Source of the DNA: Primorskyibacter flagellatus
GTDB lineage: Bacteria; Pseudomonadota; Alphaproteobacteria; Rhodobacterales; Rhodobacteraceae
Length of the DNA: 64,000 nucleotides
Assembly (NCBI RefSeq): GCF_900176485.1
Contig: NZ_FWYD01000015.1
Location: 20,093-84,092, forward strand
Direction of reading: 5' to 3'
Made by a program: the position numbers and the translations under genes. How positions within the stretch are numbered: position 1 is the stretch's first letter; each line of letters opens with the position of its first letter. Shown here in pieces: positions 61,568 to 64,000 of this stretch. The notes under the pieces are model-generated. The model was not told where the DNA came from. It saw only the letters and a program-made list of their open reading frames with translations, and ran no database searches.

Positions 61568-61611
61568 TGACAAAATCTTATCCTTCGCGTTCCTGTTCCG
61601 ACCGTTGTGCG

Positions 61612-61640
61612 CCACAGCCGCCAACCGATGGCGGCTGTGG
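61612..61640. terminator. 11-bp stem-loop between livG fragment and hyuB
   Basis: CCACAGCCGCC and GGCGGCTGTGG match perfectly around the 7-base loop AACCGAT. It lies just after the hydantoinase B stop. No U tract follows, so it may be a mRNA-stabilising or weak terminating structure. Confidence 0.5.
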
Positions 61641-61656
61641 GTCCTGGTGATGCTCA

Positions 61657-63612
61657 CTAGGTCCAGTGCGCCACGCTGCGCCGCTCGAAACTCTCGCGGA
61701 ACTGTTCGATCGTCTTGGGCAGCGGCTCGCCGGTTTCCCAATCCAGGATCACCGCATAGCGTCTCACGGCGTCCATCGCGTCGATCTCGCCTTTGCGATA
61801 CATCTCGGCAACCTTTTCAGGATCAATGCGGGCCCAAGCCACGCGGTTTTCACGAATATGCGCCCGCAGTTTCTCGGTCTCGGCCTCATCGACCTCATAT
61901 TCACACAAGTCCGCATCAATCTCTTTGATCACAACGCCATAGTCCAACGCGGCTCGTTTGATAGAGACATAGTCATCCACCACATCCGTCAGAACAGCCT
62001 CTGTCTTGCGTTCAAGTGGGTCGCCAAAGCCGCCGCCCCCCGCGGTCGGGCGCGCAAACTCATCTCCCGAATACATCGGGAAGTCAGAGAAGACAGACCC
62101 AAGCCATTCGTGCGTGTCCGAGCCGGCGCGTTTGATGGTCAGACCATGCGGCATGGAGGGCAAACCGCCATCAACACCCCAGACGACGGCGCGTTCGCGG
62201 TCGCAGACATAGGACATGACGGATTTTTCACTTTCCAGAAGCAGGGAGGTTTTCTGCACCCCTGTCCCTCCGCGCCATTTGCCCGGGCCTGCGCTGTCTT
62301 TTTTGATCTGAAATTCAAGCGTCCGGGTCGGGTTGACCCGCTCGTTGCCTTCGTTGGACTGAGACATGAGCCCGGTTCCGAAGCAGGCTGTGGTGACGTC
62401 GCTGCCATCCTTACCGCGCCGTCCGCCCCAACCGCCGGGGAGCCATTCGTAGAACAAGAATGTAGAGTCCTCCTCGCGCCGCTTGTCCGTGCCCCCCGCC
62501 AACAGGTATTCAAGGTTGAATGCACAGGCGATGGCGCGCTCCGGCATGATCTCCGACCACATCTCGAAAACCGAGTTCATGATCTTTTCAAACGGCATCA
62601 GGAAGCCGGTGACCGCCGTGGGCCACTGGGCACTGACCACCGAATTTTCCGGCGCAGCGACAGAGAGCATCCGATAGAAGCCGGAGTTCAACGGCAGGTC
62701 AGGAAAGAAGGTCTTCATCCCCGCGACGACAGCCGAGAATGTGGCTCCCGGCGCGGAATTGTACATCGAACCAATCGTCGGGTGGCTGCCTTCGAAATCG
62801 TAGTGAATCTGATCACCCTTGATTGTCATCTTGATGTGGATCGGGATCATCCCCTCGCCACCTGACGGGTCCCGGTCGATGTAGTCGACGGATTTCCATG
62901 TGCCGTCGGGCAGCGCCGCAATACGCTGGCGCACGGCGCGTTCAACGTAGTCCTGCACCTCGTTCATGCCCTGCTTGACCTGCTCGCGCCCGTACTTTCG
63001 CACCAGCCGCAGGATTTCACGTTCGGCCACCTGCGTGGCCTGTGCCTGGCTGTGGATGTCACCGATAATCGACGCGGGGTCGCGTGTGTTGTTTGCGATC
63101 AGGTTGGCAACGTCGGAACAAAAATCGCCGGCACGGAATAGCCGGACAGGTGTGATCCGAACCGCCTCGCGGAACATGTCTTTCGCCGTCACATCAAACG
63201 AACCGGGCACAGAGCCACCCAGATCAGACCAGTGCCCGTTTGACTGCGAAAACCCGATCAGCTCGTCTTCATCAAAGATCGGCCGCACCAGACGGACATC
63301 GCTGAAGTGCGTGCCACCTGCGTAAGGATCGTTGATCGCGTAGACATCGCCGGGCATCATGTCGCCCTTGAAGACGCGAATAACGTCTTTGCAGGTAAAG
63401 TGCAGCGTGCCGACGTGCACCGCGATGTCATCGTTGCCCTGCGCAACCGAATTGCCTTCGGCATCATGCAGCGCGTTAGAAAAGTCTCGGTTGTAGATCA
63501 CAAAGGAGTAACAGGTGCGCAGCATCTGCTCGGCCATCTGGTCAACGGATGTGATGAAGGAGTTCTTGAGAACTTCAAACGTGACGGGATCTAGGGCTTT
63601 TGAATCACTCAT
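61657..63612 (-). CDS. hyuB: hydantoinase B/oxoprolinase-family protein
   Basis: This 651-residue protein fits the HyuB family: DPVTFEVLKNSFITSVDQMAEQMLRTCYS, DIAVHVGTLHFTCKD, GDVYAINDPYAGGTHFSDVRLVRPIF, GHWSDLGGSVPGS and the C-terminal PTAGGGGFGDPLERK. The family includes hydantoinase, acetone and acetophenone carboxylase and caprolactamase subunits; the substrate cannot be read from the sequence. SD AGGAG precedes ATG 63612. It follows hyuA four bases after its stop. Confidence 0.9.
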   Translation of the reverse strand: MSDSKALDPVTFEVLKNSFITSVDQMAEQMLRTCYSFVIYNRDFSNALHDAEGNSVAQGNDDIAVHVGTLHFTCKDVIRVFKGDMMPGDVYAINDPYAGGTHFSDVRLVRPIFDEDELIGFSQSNGHWSDLGGSVPGSFDVTAKDMFREAVRITPVRLFRAGDFCSDVANLIANNTRDPASIIGDIHSQAQATQVAEREILRLVRKYGREQVKQGMNEVQDYVERAVRQRIAALPDGTWKSVDYIDRDPSGGEGMIPIHIKMTIKGDQIHYDFEGSHPTIGSMYNSAPGATFSAVVAGMKTFFPDLPLNSGFYRMLSVAAPENSVVSAQWPTAVTGFLMPFEKIMNSVFEMWSEIMPERAIACAFNLEYLLAGGTDKRREEDSTFLFYEWLPGGWGGRRGKDGSDVTTACFGTGLMSQSNEGNERVNPTRTLEFQIKKDSAGPGKWRGGTGVQKTSLLLESEKSVMSYVCDRERAVVWGVDGGLPSMPHGLTIKRAGSDTHEWLGSVFSDFPMYSGDEFARPTAGGGGFGDPLERKTEAVLTDVVDDYVSIKRAALDYGVVIKEIDADLCEYEVDEAETEKLRAHIRENRVAWARIDPEKVAEMYRKGEIDAMDAVRRYAVILDWETGEPLPKTIEQFRESFERRSVAHWT

Positions 63613-63616
63613 AGTA

Positions 63617-64000
63617 TTACTCCTGCACTCGGATGAGAATGTTCATGTATTGATCGACTTCAGCAGTCGTGTTCGGCGGAATTACGGTGGTTGAATCGAA
63701 CTGCTCGACAATGGCGGGGCCATCAAAGGTCGCACCGGCGGTCAGGTTTTCACGCTCGAAAATCATCGCCGTGTGGGCCTTGCCGTCAAACCAGACATCG
63801 CGTGTCTTGTCGGTCTTGGGCTTGTTCTTCCTCACCTCGTGCTTTTGCAGCTCGGCCTTGGGAACCATACCCGTCGCCGTCAGCCCCACACGGAAGATCG
63901 ACACCGGTGCGTCATCCCGGCGGAAGTTGAATTCGCGCTGGTGTTCGCTGTGGAACCCGTCGATCAAGGCCTCAATATCGGTGACCTTGGACGGCGCAGA
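63617..64000 (-). CDS. hyuA: hydantoinase A/oxoprolinase-family protein, C-terminal part
   Basis: The frame is open to the window edge and encodes the C-terminal end of the HyuA family: VGLTATGMVPKAELQKHE, then AMIFERENLTAGATFDGPAIVEQFDSTTVIPPNTTAEVDQYMNILI. The N-terminal and catalytic domains lie outside the window. It is coupled to hyuB. Confidence 0.88.
   Translation of the reverse strand, partial: SAPSKVTDIEALIDGFHSEHQREFNFRRDDAPVSIFRVGLTATGMVPKAELQKHEVRKNKPKTDKTRDVWFDGKAHTAMIFERENLTAGATFDGPAIVEQFDSTTVIPPNTTAEVDQYMNILIRVQE

Overview
The window reads as part of a repABC-type plasmid (or chromid) from an alphaproteobacterium, most likely the Rhodobacteraceae/Roseobacter group. The reasons are the repA-repB-repC replicon, the DUF1403/ScpB/tyrosine-recombinase module, the large strawberry-notch helicase with Toprim and ParB-like proteins, a VirB-type conjugation operon, and a GC-rich coding style with frequent ATGA overlaps. 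These family calls come from reading the proteins; no database search was run.

Left third (1-18 kb). A minus-strand operon, 6187-182, encodes a TerB-domain membrane protein, a BrxD-like ATPase and an Lhr-like helicase. That is the composition and order of the Shango anti-phage system (sngABC). It is followed by a pRiA4b ORF-3-like gene, an AbiEi/AbiEii toxin-antitoxin pair and a gene with class III nucleotidyl-cyclase-like motifs. Next come an orphan ScpB, a DUF1403 protein and a tyrosine recombinase with a 29-bp palindrome upstream. This module abuts a ParB-like gene that is frameshifted and has lost its C-terminal part. The repABC replicon follows, with an antisense RNA between repB and repC and two copies of a perfect 14-bp palindrome downstream of repC (candidate parS).

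Middle (18-31.7 kb). A minus-strand block holds a DUF2493 protein, a Toprim primase-like protein, a 1465-residue methyltransferase/strawberry-notch helicase fusion, a ParDE pair, five small uncharacterised genes separated by related stem-loops, and a second ParB-like protein. This looks like a plasmid establishment or anti-restriction region. An IS3-family element sits at its right edge.

Metabolic island (31.8-44.5 kb). A thioesterase, AraC and IclR regulators, a class III CoA-transferase, an iron alcohol dehydrogenase, an acyl-CoA dehydrogenase, an aldehyde dehydrogenase, a FadJ-like bifunctional enzyme, EtfB/EtfA and a PcaF-like thiolase are arranged around a central IclR control region. 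Together they could take an omega-hydroxy acid through its semialdehyde and dicarboxylate to acyl-CoA and then by beta-oxidation to acetyl-CoA plus succinyl-CoA (6-hydroxyhexanoate/adipate is the best fit). The substrate is inferred, not shown.

Right part (44.5-64 kb). An XRE regulator with its own operator and a small protein precede a VirB operon (virB1-like, virB2, B3, B4, a lipoprotein, a second transglycosylase, B5, an exported protein, B6, B8, B9, B10, B11). No relaxase and no VirD4 lie in the window. Then comes a Hachiman defence operon (hamAB) whose first gene apparently starts at CTG. It ends at a sharp junction where two truncated genes meet, a livG-like fragment and a possible AtuA-like fragment. 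Past the junction is a hydantoinase/oxoprolinase pair, the second member cut by the window edge.
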